Source of the DNA: Diprion similis
Lineage: Eukaryota > Arthropoda > Insecta > Hymenoptera > Diprionidae
DNA: 64,000 nt
Direction of reading: 5' to 3'
Assembly (NCBI RefSeq): GCF_021155765.1
Contig: NC_060118.1
Span: 8,928,001 to 8,992,000 of the forward strand
In this document: positions 13,873 through 23,130 of the stretch, one piece after another
How positions within the stretch are numbered: the stretch's first letter is position 1
How the letters are laid out: every line of letters begins with the position of its first letter
Position numbers and translations under genes: made by a program
The notes under the pieces: generated by a model
Database searches by the model: none
The model's input: only the letters and a program-made list of their open reading frames with translations
What the model was told of the DNA's origin: nothing

Positions 13873-16788
13873 TTAGTATAGCTGCGGCAGCTTATTATTA
13901 TGAAAATCCGATGATGCATTTACAGCTGAGTATAATGATGTACATGTGTTTATCACGGGCTACGTGGAATTTCGAAAAAAAAATTTTTTACCATCATACC
14001 GTGAGGTATGTAAGTCGTTAGAAATTTGACCTAATATGATTACGAAATGCTCGGATTATTTACTCCATCATTTTTTATCATACTTTTTTATTATTGTTAT
14101 TTGATGCAGTTTGCGATACGTTTTATGTATACATATATGTATTTATAATATACTCGGGAATCCATAGAAATGAAGAATCGAAGCGACACTGATAGTGTTT
14201 CAAATGCTTGACGAAGTAATAACACCGCGACGTTATACGTTTATACTAAATTTTTTTTATTAATTATAATAAATTATAATAAATTATTCATCAATTTCAA
14301 TCGAAATCATAAGTATATGTGATGAGATTAATTGTATACTGTTTTCGTGATATAATTGTAGCTGCCAGAAAGTTTATTTTATTTAAACACTTGCTTGGCG
14401 TAATATTTGTAGAAATTTATGAGCAAAAGAGCGTCGAAGGAAATGAAAAATTAAATTTTTTAAACTATGAGGAAATACGATTTGACTTTTATTGGATAAA
14501 GATTTTTTTCCAATCGTTATTAGCACTGAATTTTCACATATTTTATATATACGTATAAATACTTGATATACAGAGTGATTTTCTTTGGGCAAGTTTAAAG
14601 TTATCCAAACGTGACGTTTTGTTTATATTACATATGTATCTCGCAACTTCGCCGAAAGTATCCAACCGAGTAGGTATTTAATATCTTCCTTTATACAAAT
14701 CCGGCGACTTTGACTATGAATTTTTAAATATTATGATATTATACAGTATTTGAAAAAACAAAATTATCAAATTCGTTCAAATTTTCGCGTTATTTATCGC
14801 TCGATAGGGTATGGAAAAAAAGTGTTTTAAATATAACGCCTTCAGTCACGATACGATAATAATTAATTTATATTATATAGATAAATAATAATTTTACTTC
14901 ATATCGCGCGGTAATTATTATAGAATATATTTCAGTCATCCGTATCATTCGGAATTTTTTATTCCAACACACGTGTCTTTCGTTAAATATGTACGTAATG
15001 CTGACGATAATAGTAAACAATAATAACAACAATAACGTATGCATGCGAAATCTCGAAAAGCTGAGAAGAGCGAATTGCGTCAGGGATAAAAACGTCGGTC
15101 TGACTTGTGCGGATCCTGATAACGCGAATATCTGACCGCATATTATGATAAAAACATGCATCGCACTACTCGCGTAATAAAAGTTTCAACGATCAGGCAA
15201 GAAGAAAAAATAAATAATCAAGAGAAAAAGTGTTTTTTCAACACATATACAGCTATTTTAGATTTTTTTTTTTTTTTTTTTTTTGCAATACTTTTCTAGC
15301 ATTAGGTATCATCATTCGCGCGCGAATTAATTAATTATAACCTTTGACAATCAGGTTAGTCGATTCTATACGTATAATCATATGAATGCATATTTATAGC
15401 AGCTGTTTAAAGATGATCGAATGGTTTTGCCGCTCTGCCTGTAAAATATATGGTCAAAGGCGGTGTCAAAATGTCGGAGAGAATTTTGCAGCTCGGTAAG
15501 CCGCAATTTCATGCTTCAATCGCCGAAAAGGAATTTTACTTTTCGTGTAGATTTAGACGTGAATTGGTTTTTGAAGAAATTAGGCGCAACGCTCTTGAAG
15601 TCTCAATTTTCAAACGCGCATCGCGTTTACAGTCTGTGACTAAAAATTTCGTAAGAAATTTTCTCATTATTCTTCTTTTTTTTTTTTGAAATGTGTATAT
15701 TTTGCATAAAAATTATAATGTCAAGTTTGCTAGACACATTCGTAAATTCGATATTTGCGCGAATGTCGAGATTTATTTATAATTATTGTTTATCTACGTT
15801 TCGAATTTTTACCTACGAATTAATAACCGATTTCGAACGGAATTCAAAATTTTTGAAATTTAATCAACTTGATGATTTAAACTCAGCTCAAAATTTCTTC
15901 CCGTCATTGTAATTTGAAAAATAATATTCATTGTAATACAGCGTGCTTCGTTCTCAAGGATTCGTGTAAAATGTTATTCGTCATCGATTTTGCCACGTGA
16001 TGTCACCGTCTGGGAATATGAGTCATGCTCGATGGAATGCAGCCGTTGGCATAATATATATCTTTTGTCATCGTTCACGGGGCAACGAATTCGTTCGGCA
16101 ACGATCTATCGTTGTTAAATTATACCTACGAAATAACGTTCGAATGTGTTTTTGCACGACCGCAATAAAATTTTTCCCTAGATGCAGAAAAAACAGAACA
16201 AAAAACGAATTTTCGTTTTTACCGACGAATAATTCTCGCCGCCGATCCGGTAATCCGATAAAAATTTAAATGGTAAAATAAAAAATATCAAGACAATCTA
16301 TGATAGCCGATCAACGAGTACAGCGTGATCGATATCGATCGATATCGAATAACAAAACTACAACGGTTGTATAATAAGATAAAGTTTCTGATCGGTTAGA
16401 TTTTCGAATCCGTACGGCTAACTTGTTTGAGGTCAAAAATAAAATGCGAGTTTCGATTCTATACGAATTATGTGAGAATACGTACCATTTTCTCACGCGT
16501 AAGCCGCGTAAGCTGCATCGCCAGTCATAGTCACGTAATTCGTATAGAATTGAAACTCGCGTTTAAATTTTGTTTCGGACAATTTTATACTTTTTAGAAA
16601 ACAATTGTTACAATTTTATATTCTTAAGAAAAAACAATTTATATCAATTAACGAATTAATTTCTTTGCTCGATTTTGAATATAAATCAGAAAAAAAAAAA
16701 AATTAATAATCGCGTCAATATGTACGTGTATTTTTGAAAAATTTGAAAATTTTCGCGATGTAATATCGTTTTTTATATTACATGTTAG

Positions 16789-16847
<59 letters not shown>

Positions 16848-17646
16848 AAACGATTTTTGATAACGATTTTCTCTCTCCGTGTTTTCAGATAAACAGCAAA
16901 TACAGCGAGGAATTGGCCCAGGAGAGTTTAGAATGGATAAAAACAATAACCGGCGAGGACATAAACACGAGTGGAGACATGGACAATTTTTACGAGACCC
17001 TTAAGGACGGAACTCTGCTCTGCAGGTGAGAGCCTTAAACTCGTCCTTCAAAACTCATTTCAAAGATTCGATAAATCTTTTCGATCGGGTTGAAATAATT
17101 TGAAAAAAAAAAAAAACAAAAAAAAAAACGTTATTTCGCAGATTGGTGAACAGCATCAAGGAGGGATCAGTAAAGAAGATAAACAACACCGGGTTGGCGT
17201 TCAAGTGCATGGAGAACATAAACGCGTTTTTAGAAAATGCAAGAGCTCTAGGAGTACCAGCCCAGGAAACATTCCAAACCGTCGATCTATGGGAAAGACA
17301 AAATCTAAACTCTGTCGTAATCTGTCTACAATCGCTGGGCCGCAAGGTGAGTGATAATTTTTTTTTTTTTGAAAATAATGCGAATAATTTGTTTTTCGAT
17401 ATAAAGATTTTTAGAATCGGCCTTATTTACCCGTAATTAAAAAAAATTTTTTTTTTTTATTCATTTTCACTCTAGGCTGGAAATTACGGCAAACCGAGCA
17501 TCGGGCCGAAAGAGGCTGACAAGAACGTGCGAAACTTTAGCGACGAACAGCTCAAGGCTGGAGCAGGTGTGATAAGTCTTCAGTACGGTAGCAACAAGGG
17601 AGCAACCCAGAGTGGCATCAACTTTGGAAACACAAGACACATGTAA
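5417..17646 (+). CDS. Chd64: Chd64, transgelin/calponin-family protein (4 coding exons)
   Basis: Coding exons are 5417-5470, 16889-17025, 17142-17346 and 17476-17646 (54+137+205+171 = 567 nt, 188 aa plus TAA). All junctions are GT-AG and phases agree (0, 2, 0). The protein starts MANNRATKSGFAAEAQRK, has a single calponin-homology domain at about residues 27-132 (ESLEWIKTIT, LKDGTLLCRLVNSI, FQTVDLWERQNLNSVVICLQ) and one calponin-like repeat at about 163-188 (QYGSNKGATQSGINFGNTR). From memory this is nearly the same as Drosophila Chd64, also 188 aa, and clearly closer to it than to the muscle paralogue Mp20. Transgelins bind actin; in Drosophila Chd64 is reported to act with FKBP39 at juvenile-hormone response elements. 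The ATG is the first in the exon and follows an A-rich context (AAAC). No frameshift or missing block is visible. The gene is convergent with mRpS6. Confidence 0.96.
7633..8206 (+). mobile_element. MITE family B copy 1 (right end truncated)
   Basis: Starts TA|GGGTGGCGCAAAAAAACGG, runs through GTCTCGTGTGACAAAATG, an AT-rich centre, then returns as the inverted complement (CATTTTGTCACACGAGAC) but stops before the final GCGCCACCC. The same family is present intact at 50572-50900 and left-truncated at 52577-53142. No open frame of note. TA at 7631-7632 is the presumed target site. Confidence 0.85.
8870..9137. repeat. long inverted repeat, MITE-like
   Basis: Left arm CCAAACGAAAAACATTTTTG, then TTTGCTTCGT; right arm ACGAAGCAAA then TCGTTTGG at 9131-9135. 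Inner parts also pair (TTGCTGTCCTTGCTCTGAAA with TTTCAGAACAAGGACAACAA). Arms are about 90 bp with small indels in the T/A runs. No clear target duplication was found, so transposition is inferred from the shape only. Confidence 0.65.
12895..13144. mobile_element. dispersed repeat family C, copy 1
   Basis: Shares with 56732-57021 the stretches AAATGTTTGATTTTCAT, CTAG(C/T)TTTCT and GATTAATTTC(A/G)TCC, and the end CCACTTTGCCCC. Here the terminal 30 bp (AAAATTTCA... CCCACTTT(G/A)CCCC) occurs twice in a row. The left end is not found and is probably lost. Confidence 0.5.
13828..13869. repeat. poly-T, 42 nt
   Basis: Uninterrupted run of T in Chd64 intron 1. Confidence 0.95.
16440..16565. repeat. 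126-bp hairpin in Chd64 intron 1
   Basis: Left arm contains GCGAGTTTCGATTCTATACG, right arm its complement CGTATAGAATTGAAACTCGC. Arms are about 35 nt with three or four mismatches and the loop is about 55 nt. Both ends finish in TAAA/TTTA, so it may be a tiny MITE; the stem would also allow a folded RNA from the intron. Confidence 0.7.
16793..16845. repeat. (TA)26 microsatellite
   Basis: Uninterrupted TA dinucleotides ending 43 bp before Chd64 exon 2. Likely variable in length between individuals. Confidence 0.95.
16889..17025 (+). CDS. Chd64: Chd64 coding exon 2
   Basis: Acceptor is a pyrimidine tract followed by TTTTCAG at 16888; donor is CTGCAG|GTGAGA at 17025/17026. Encodes residues 19-63 and two bases of Arg64: the start of the calponin-homology domain (INSKYSEELAQESLEWIK through LKDGTLLC). 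Confidence 0.96.
17142..17346 (+). CDS. Chd64: Chd64 coding exon 3
   Basis: Acceptor TTTCGCAG at 17141; donor CGCAAG|GTGAGT after 17346. Encodes the rest of Arg64 and residues 65-132, the core and end of the calponin-homology domain, including FKCMENINAFL and FQTVDLWERQNLNSVV. The flanking introns are short (116 and 129 bp). Confidence 0.97.
17476..17646 (+). CDS. Chd64: Chd64 coding exon 4 and stop
   Basis: Acceptor CACTCTAG at 17475. Encodes residues 133-188 and TAA at 17644-17646: GPKEADKNVRNFSDEQLKAG, then the calponin-like repeat and C-terminal NFGNTRHM. Confidence 0.97.
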   Translation, partial: AGNYGKPSIGPKEADKNVRNFSDEQLKAGAGVISLQYGSNKGATQSGINFGNTRHM

Positions 17647-18580
17647 ATCACCCTCCCACCCTCCTCCTCAGCCACATTTTCCATAATTCAGACTTCCAAC
17701 CCCGCCTTAGACAACTCACACACACACACACACACACACACACGTAAATTAATTAATTTTACATTCAAAGGACACGAAATGCTTCGTACAACCTATAAAC
17801 ATTTTTTTTCGTTCTCTTTCTTTGCCCTTTTTCTTTGAAAAAAAAAAAGAAAAAAAACAACATAAAATCGATAATTTTTCTTTTCCATTTTGATACGACA
17901 ACGATTATAATAATGAAAATAATAATAAAAAAAAATTAATCGAACAACGAAGCTGTGACGTTTGAAATCGGGATTCGAGTTTATTTAAGCTAAATTGACA
18001 AATATGTTGCACTGTTTCACGAAATCTTTCATTTATCTTTATCTTTCTTTCGAGTTAGTCTTCCTCGCTGTTTACTAATGATGACGAGATTTTTTTTATG
18101 TTTAATTGTGTTTTTTTTTTCTTCATTTGTTTTTTCTGTTCGTTTTTATTCATCTCCGACGGGACAGCGACGGAAATATGTTTGCGACACGGTTCACGAC
18201 GTAATAGCGTGTAACAACAATTAACGATGACGGAAGTGACGATTGTGTTCGAAATAAGTATGTTTCCAGAACTTGAAACTCTGTATAAAATTTGCATGGC
18301 TAGTCGCTTTACACGTTCTCGTTGGATTTTCTAACGCGAGGAGATATTTATGATACATAAAGATAATAATATTATTATTATTATTATTAATATTAATGAT
18401 GATTATTATATTATATGATAATTATACTATACACTATACATATATAGAAAGATTATTTACCAAGTATTTTGTACAAACTCTTTTTTGGTGGTTATATATA
18501 TACTATTGTCAGATGTAACTTTTAATAATGTATTAAGAAAGATTATAGATTAATAAATCAAAGTATAGATTGAAAATGAA
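17647..18580 (+). other. Chd64 3' UTR (inferred extent)
   Basis: No recognisable coding sequence follows the stop. The sequence is AT-rich with a (CA) tract at 17717-17743 and several A/T homopolymers. The clearest polyadenylation signal is AATAAA at 18552-18557, giving a 3' UTR of about 0.9 kb. Other A-rich hexamers between 17860 and 17940 could give shorter forms. Confidence 0.5.
17717..17743. repeat. (CA)13 microsatellite in Chd64 3' UTR
   Basis: Uninterrupted CA dinucleotides about 70 bp after the Chd64 stop codon. Confidence 0.95.
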
Positions 18581-18808
18581 ACGAAAATGAGGGATTTCAT
18601 TCACTCCATAATCGCAGAGACATTCCGATATAAAAAATCAATGCGAGCTGTTGACGAACCAACTAATTGTAAGACAATTAGGAACCCCGACTTCATGCGT
18701 AATAAATATATTCTACGGTCACGTACACAATCAGAATTACAATGTGTACAAGATTTATGTACAAAAAATGACGTTTCCTCTTTCAAAGAAGTAACATGTT
18801 AAAGTATT

Positions 18809-18902
18809 TTATTTCTGGAATGGATAATAATCCAGACCAGTGTTGTAATTGAACTTTTTCTTTGTCTTCTCGGCAATTTCCATCATTTTCTGTACCTCGC
18901 TC
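18809..18902 (-). CDS. mRpS6: mRpS6 coding exon 4 and stop
   Basis: Acceptor CGTTTTCAG ends at 18903. Encodes SEVQKMMEIAEKTKKKFNY and the C-terminus DYYPFQK. The stop TAA is embedded in an AATAAA hexamer (complement of 18808-18813), so this cannot be the only 3'-end signal unless the 3' UTR is very short. Confidence 0.93.
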
Positions 18903-19721
18903 CTGAAAACGAAATCAACATTTTTATTCTCAATCAGAAGTCTGCATCGATGAAAGCTTCTCGCATTCTCTTTCACTTAGCTTCTCACCTGTAAGCAGGT
19001 GGCTTTATCTCATCAGCCAGAGTGCAGGCTCCGGGTGGCTCGTAATCTTGTTTGTAAATTCGTCTCCTGACGATATCTACGTCTCTGCTAAATGCCTCGT
19101 CTAGGTCAACAATCTTTGACGGTGGGGCATCAAAATAAATGACGAAATAGCTACAAGAATAAAGATTGTCAACATCGATACCAATCATGTGCTTATTCAA
19201 GGATGCTTATGGCATAGCCATAAAAAGTGTCAGAGCAAAGACGAAGAGACGTTTTTCCCTCGTTTGAAAACTTAAGCCTGCTTCCTGCTCTCGACACTTT
19301 CTTAGCTGCGTTAGATATTCTGCTCGTACTTTGCCTCCTTGTGTACCAAACTGTGGGCGCTTGTCTTGTACGGCATCTTCTTAAGCCCAAGACTGTCGAT
19401 TTTTCGAATTATTCCGCCAGTGCTGAAGATTGTGTTCGCCGTCCGTTTCAGAGTCGACACGATTTCGGTCTGCAAGAAAAATAATAAATAATTCAAAGTT
19501 CTAATTTATATTGTGAATAATTTCACAACACAACCAACGCGGATACCTCAATATTCCAGTTTACGTAAAGGACGAATTCACAACATAAACGTTTATTCAA
19601 AGTTGTAGGTTATGTTGCGGTCGGCTAAGTTTTTAGGTTATGTTATGAAGAAATAATCAAATTAGACGCAACAGACCTTTGGCATGACGCGGAGAAGCAT
19701 CGACACTTCGTACGTCGGCAT
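18809..19721 (-). CDS. mRpS6: mitochondrial ribosomal protein bS6m (4 exons)
   Basis: Exons in transcript order are 19721-19677, 19469-19330, 19150-18989 and 18902-18809 (45+140+162+94 = 441 nt, 146 aa plus TAA). All introns are GT-AG (207, 179 and 86 bp); phases agree. The protein begins MPTYEVSMLLRVMPK and contains STLKRTANTIF, GGIIRKIDSLG, PYKTSAHSLVHKEANYFVIY, DIVRRRIYK and PPAYRSEVQKMMEIAEK, the expected order for the S6 family. Mitochondrial S6 has the same size and the same MPTYE start and RRRIYK core. It is a structural protein of the small mitoribosomal subunit, next to bS18m in the platform; the N-terminus is the ribosomal domain itself with no obvious cleaved presequence. The exon 1 donor, AAAG|GTCTGT, is weak, but reading on meets an in-frame stop within five codons. 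Confidence 0.95.
18989..19150 (-). CDS. mRpS6: mRpS6 coding exon 3
   Basis: Acceptor TTCTTGTAG ends at 19151; donor TACAG|GTGAGA. Encodes YFVIYFDAPPSKIVD, RDVDIVRRRIYKQDYEPP and IKPPAY; Asn62 and Arg116 are split at the two borders. Confidence 0.96.
19330..19469 (-). CDS. mRpS6: mRpS6 coding exon 2
   Basis: Acceptor TTCTTGCAG (complement) ends at 19470; donor GCAAA|GTACGA. Encodes TEIVSTLKRTANTIF through VHKEA and two bases of Asn62. Confidence 0.95.
19677..19721 (-). CDS. mRpS6: mRpS6 coding exon 1
   Basis: Encodes residues 1-15 (MPTYEVSMLLRVMPK), phase 0. The start codon is the complement of 19719-19721. Confidence 0.92.
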
Positions 19722-19896
19722 TTCGGAGACTTTCCAGGTATAATTCTCGCGTGGAATCAGAAAATTACGACAAACGTTCCGAATGAAATTCTTGTGTATT
19801 CCGAAAGGCTGAAACGAATTCGGTATGGACGAATGACCATCGATCGGTCGGTGCTACCAATCACGCTCTTAAATTTCAAACGGTTTCTGTGTTGTA

Positions 19897-19914
19897 GCGA
19901 CATCTAGTGATGCG
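19897..19914 (-). promoter_or_regulatory. CTCF-like motif upstream of mRpS6
   Basis: On the - strand this reads CGCATCACTAGATGTCGC. From memory the CTCF core is CCACTAGATGGCGC; the match has two substitutions. It lies 176 bp above the mRpS6 start codon. The motif is seen directly; binding is inference. Confidence 0.3.
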
Positions 19915-21127
19915 ACGGAGAAATATTAACAGAAAATATTAGGCGCGAAGTTTGAAATCCGAACGTGCGCTGGTTGATCCCGATATTTTTTTTTCTCGAT
20001 CAATGTCTGACAAGCAGAATTAGAAATTTTCTGATAACCGATTTCTAGTTAGAAATAAAGCAAATATTTGATCATCGATATTATTTAATAGCAGGGTTTC
20101 AAGAATTTGCGAAATTTCAGTTTTTGAAAAAATTGTGAATGCGAAAATTTTCTAGAAACAAAGAAAAAATCACCGCAATAAACAATTATACAATTAGGAA
20201 TTCAGACTTTAAGACACTTTGAGCTAATTGAGATCAATAATAGCCTGCGCGATAATATTTCGCTGATTAATAAGTCATACGACGTTTTGATCTGAGATAT
20301 TTTTGGGGATAAAATTATTTTCACCGATCCCTCAATTTCTCCCATCAAGTTCGTTCGACGCCAATCGCGAGTAATCACCTAAAGTTTTATCCATCGTCAT
20401 GAATTCTGAAATTTCATCATATCCAATCAGAATTCAGGAGTCTTTCGCATTAAGAATATTTCGAGGGTCTCTCGTGATAGACAGCTGGTCGTACACTTAA
20501 CGTGAGGATAAAGTGAAATTCTGGTGTGTGAAAATATTTCCTTTCAACTTTTTGGCTACAGGCGTAATTTATACATCGAGGGTTAATTTTCCTCGACAAG
20601 CACGCAACCGTCATAATACAACGATTAAAATTTGCAAATCACTGTATAACGTCAGGGTATATACTGTACATAACATGTTGTGTCATCAAAATTTTACATG
20701 AGTAAATACATTAACATAATAAGGTAAATACTCTTGCATTTATGCAAATCAAGGCATTTTTCACCCAAATTTACTTGCATTTATAACTAGTGTTCATTAA
20801 TGCGTTCCCAGTGGCTCACTATTTTGTTTTCTTTTTTTTATTTGTTCAATTATAGTTGAAATAAGCTTTCTTTCTGTGGAAATTTTATGCGTCTATGATC
20901 ATTGGCACATAAAACTTGCTTAGAAAGGAAACTCGTTCCAGTTTAGATGCTAAAAAAAATAGTAAGCCAATGAAAACCGATTAAAGATGTGTTCCAAAAC
21001 TCCCCAGGATAGAGGAAGAGCTACTCACGAACTTGGTAGCGCAAAAGAGATAAAAGATGGTTGACAGAACTGGAAGCTAATTTTGGAACGCATGATAATA
21101 AACATTACTGAACACATAAGAAAGTCC

Positions 21128-21235
21128 GCCTGCATTCAGGCAACTGAGAGTACATTTTGCCGATCGACATTTATCTTAAGTCAACGGGTAAGAAATTCTT
21201 ACTAAGAATGTACTCCGAATTGCATAAATGCAGGC
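21128..21235. repeat. short inverted repeat
   Basis: GCCTGCATTCAGGCAACTGA at the left pairs with TCCGAATTGCATAAATGCAGG at the right, with mismatches; GAGTACATTT also pairs with AATGTACTC. A related segment occurs at 411-432, so it belongs to a dispersed family. Confidence 0.5.
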
Positions 21236-23111
21236 TATCGACGATACATAGAATTACCAAAGTAACGATTGCGTGAAATAACACGGTAAATAGCTACGTT
21301 TAAGTTCGACTAATTGGAAAACGTTTAATGCAGAGCACGCGCGTGTTAAAACGGTCAATTTGAGAGAGAGAAAGAAAAGTGGAAAAATGGAGAGGCGTAA
21401 GAGAAAAAAATGTAAAATTTCCATTTAAACATACAGCGTGGGTATCGTTCAACAGGTAATTTATGATCGGATCGATGGTTCGCGCACAGGTAAAGTGCGC
21501 CACTCTAAACCTACGTTGCACGCCTATCCGTCTTGTCAGTTACTCATGAATACTCGAGTCCTGTTCTGTCAGTACCCGCGATAGCATTATCCTTGTCAAC
21601 GATCTCGATCTTCGGGCGTGAGTTTTAACCGGATGTTAGTGACGCTTTTAGTTTTTACATCCATTTTGCATAGTCATCGATACTAATCATACCGAATTCG
21701 TGGGTGCGAAAAATTGTACCGAAATTATAATGTGTAAATGAATTATAGGAAGTCAGTCCTCATAATTAGGATAATTAATATTCAAGTTAAAACGCTTGTT
21801 TCCTATAGACTATCATCAATCGTGAATTGAACAGAATTAATTTCAGCTTATTGGTACGGACAATACCAAACAGTATTATGAAAATAGTTCAGAAACGATG
21901 AATATATAACTGAAATTGCGAGAGGATCGAAAGAGTGACTTATAAGAATGCCAACCGGTTTTCCGTCCAGCAGTCACCTGGATGAATAAAGAAAATTGAC
22001 GGTACCTGAGGGATCGACTTTAGCACCTCGAACAGAATGAATACTTGAAGCTTGACCCTCGGAAATCGCGCCCTCAGCCCCCGGAGGCAAAACGTTAAGG
22101 TGAACTGAGCGGTGCTTATACCGAAGGGTGGAGAGAGGCCCTCGGGTTATGGGGGATGAAAACAAGAGGAATATACAGGAAGAGCCGGCGAACGGTGGGG
22201 TTGGAAAAATAACGAACACGGAAACCCAGTGATTAAATAATTAATCGTTAATCGAGTCTTTCCCGGGGGAAAGGAAAAGCTGGAAAGATTTCGCAAGAGC
22301 CGATCTCGCTGGAAATATTCCACCTTAACAACCCGGAAAAAAACTCAGTCTGATCAGAGGCGAAAAATATAAGCGCAGGAATAATTGCGAGTGAATTTGG
22401 TCCTCGAAGCTATCTTTAAGCGTCTGGCCTGATCCTTCGACCCTCGAGCCTCGGGGTCAAGGGTCAAGTGCCGGTACTCGGTGCTGACAAGGTCTAAATA
22501 GACGCTCGTGTATACCTACAACTACGCATGTACAACCACCCCCTCCCCCCATTCCGTAGGGGTGGGTGGATGAGCGAGGAATGGCGGGTGCCGTTTTGCA
22601 ACGACGGCGACGACGGGACGAGGATAATTGAAATGCCAAGGGAAATGGGAAGAAGCAGACACGTCACGTTGCTATCCTATATCCTGCATGGCTTGGTGCG
22701 CAAGATTCTATTCTGACGGATAGAAAAAGGAGAAGACTTTATGCTAAAAGCCACATTCTCGTTACACGTTGGTACCGCCTTCTGTCTTGGAGAGCTGGCT
22801 TTCACCTAGCTATAACATCCTCCTCTTCCACGCTGATTAGAAATAAGTTAATTAGCTTTTTCGACCGGCTTCTGCCGCGCTTACTCGTCTAGCAGGAATG
22901 CTTCTGTGAAACTATTTCCACGAGAATTATATATTCTCTGGAATTTCGTATTGTTTCCATTTCTTTTTTCAGTGGGAAGAAAAATTTGTGAACCGAAATA
23001 ATTAAGGTAATTTAACAGCTCGTTTCAGATGTATCATTTTTCAGATTACACAGAAAAGTCATCGGTAATTGGTTGGCTAGATTCCAATTCAATTTCGGCT
23101 GATGCGGTAGA

Positions 23112-23130
23112 GGGGGGGGGGGGGGGGGGG
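23112..23130 (+). repeat. poly-G, 19 nt
   Basis: Run of G in non-coding DNA; a likely spot for sequencing or assembly length error. Confidence 0.9.

Larger units (their letters stand above)
5471..16888 (+). other. Chd64 intron 1 (11.4 kb, no other gene seen)
   Basis: Bounded by the donor after exon 1 and the acceptor before exon 2. It holds a truncated MITE (7633-8206), a palindromic element (8870-9137), a dispersed repeat (12895-13144), poly-T (13828-13869), a 126-bp hairpin (16440-16565) and a (TA)n tract (16793-16845), plus many short TA, T and A runs. The largest open frames (under 100 aa) match nothing I recognise and are AT-rich. First introns of this size often hold enhancers, but none can be identified by eye. 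Confidence 0.85.

Noticed and set aside
15470..15494. Possible alternative first exon of Chd64 (ATG TCG GAG AGA..., donor CTCG|GTAAGC)
   Set aside because: The donor is in phase 1, while Chd64 exon 2 needs phase 0, so joining would shift the frame.
20992..21092. GTGTTCCAAAA/TTTTGGAACGC inverted pair
   Set aside because: Only about 11 bp match on each side; too short to call an element.
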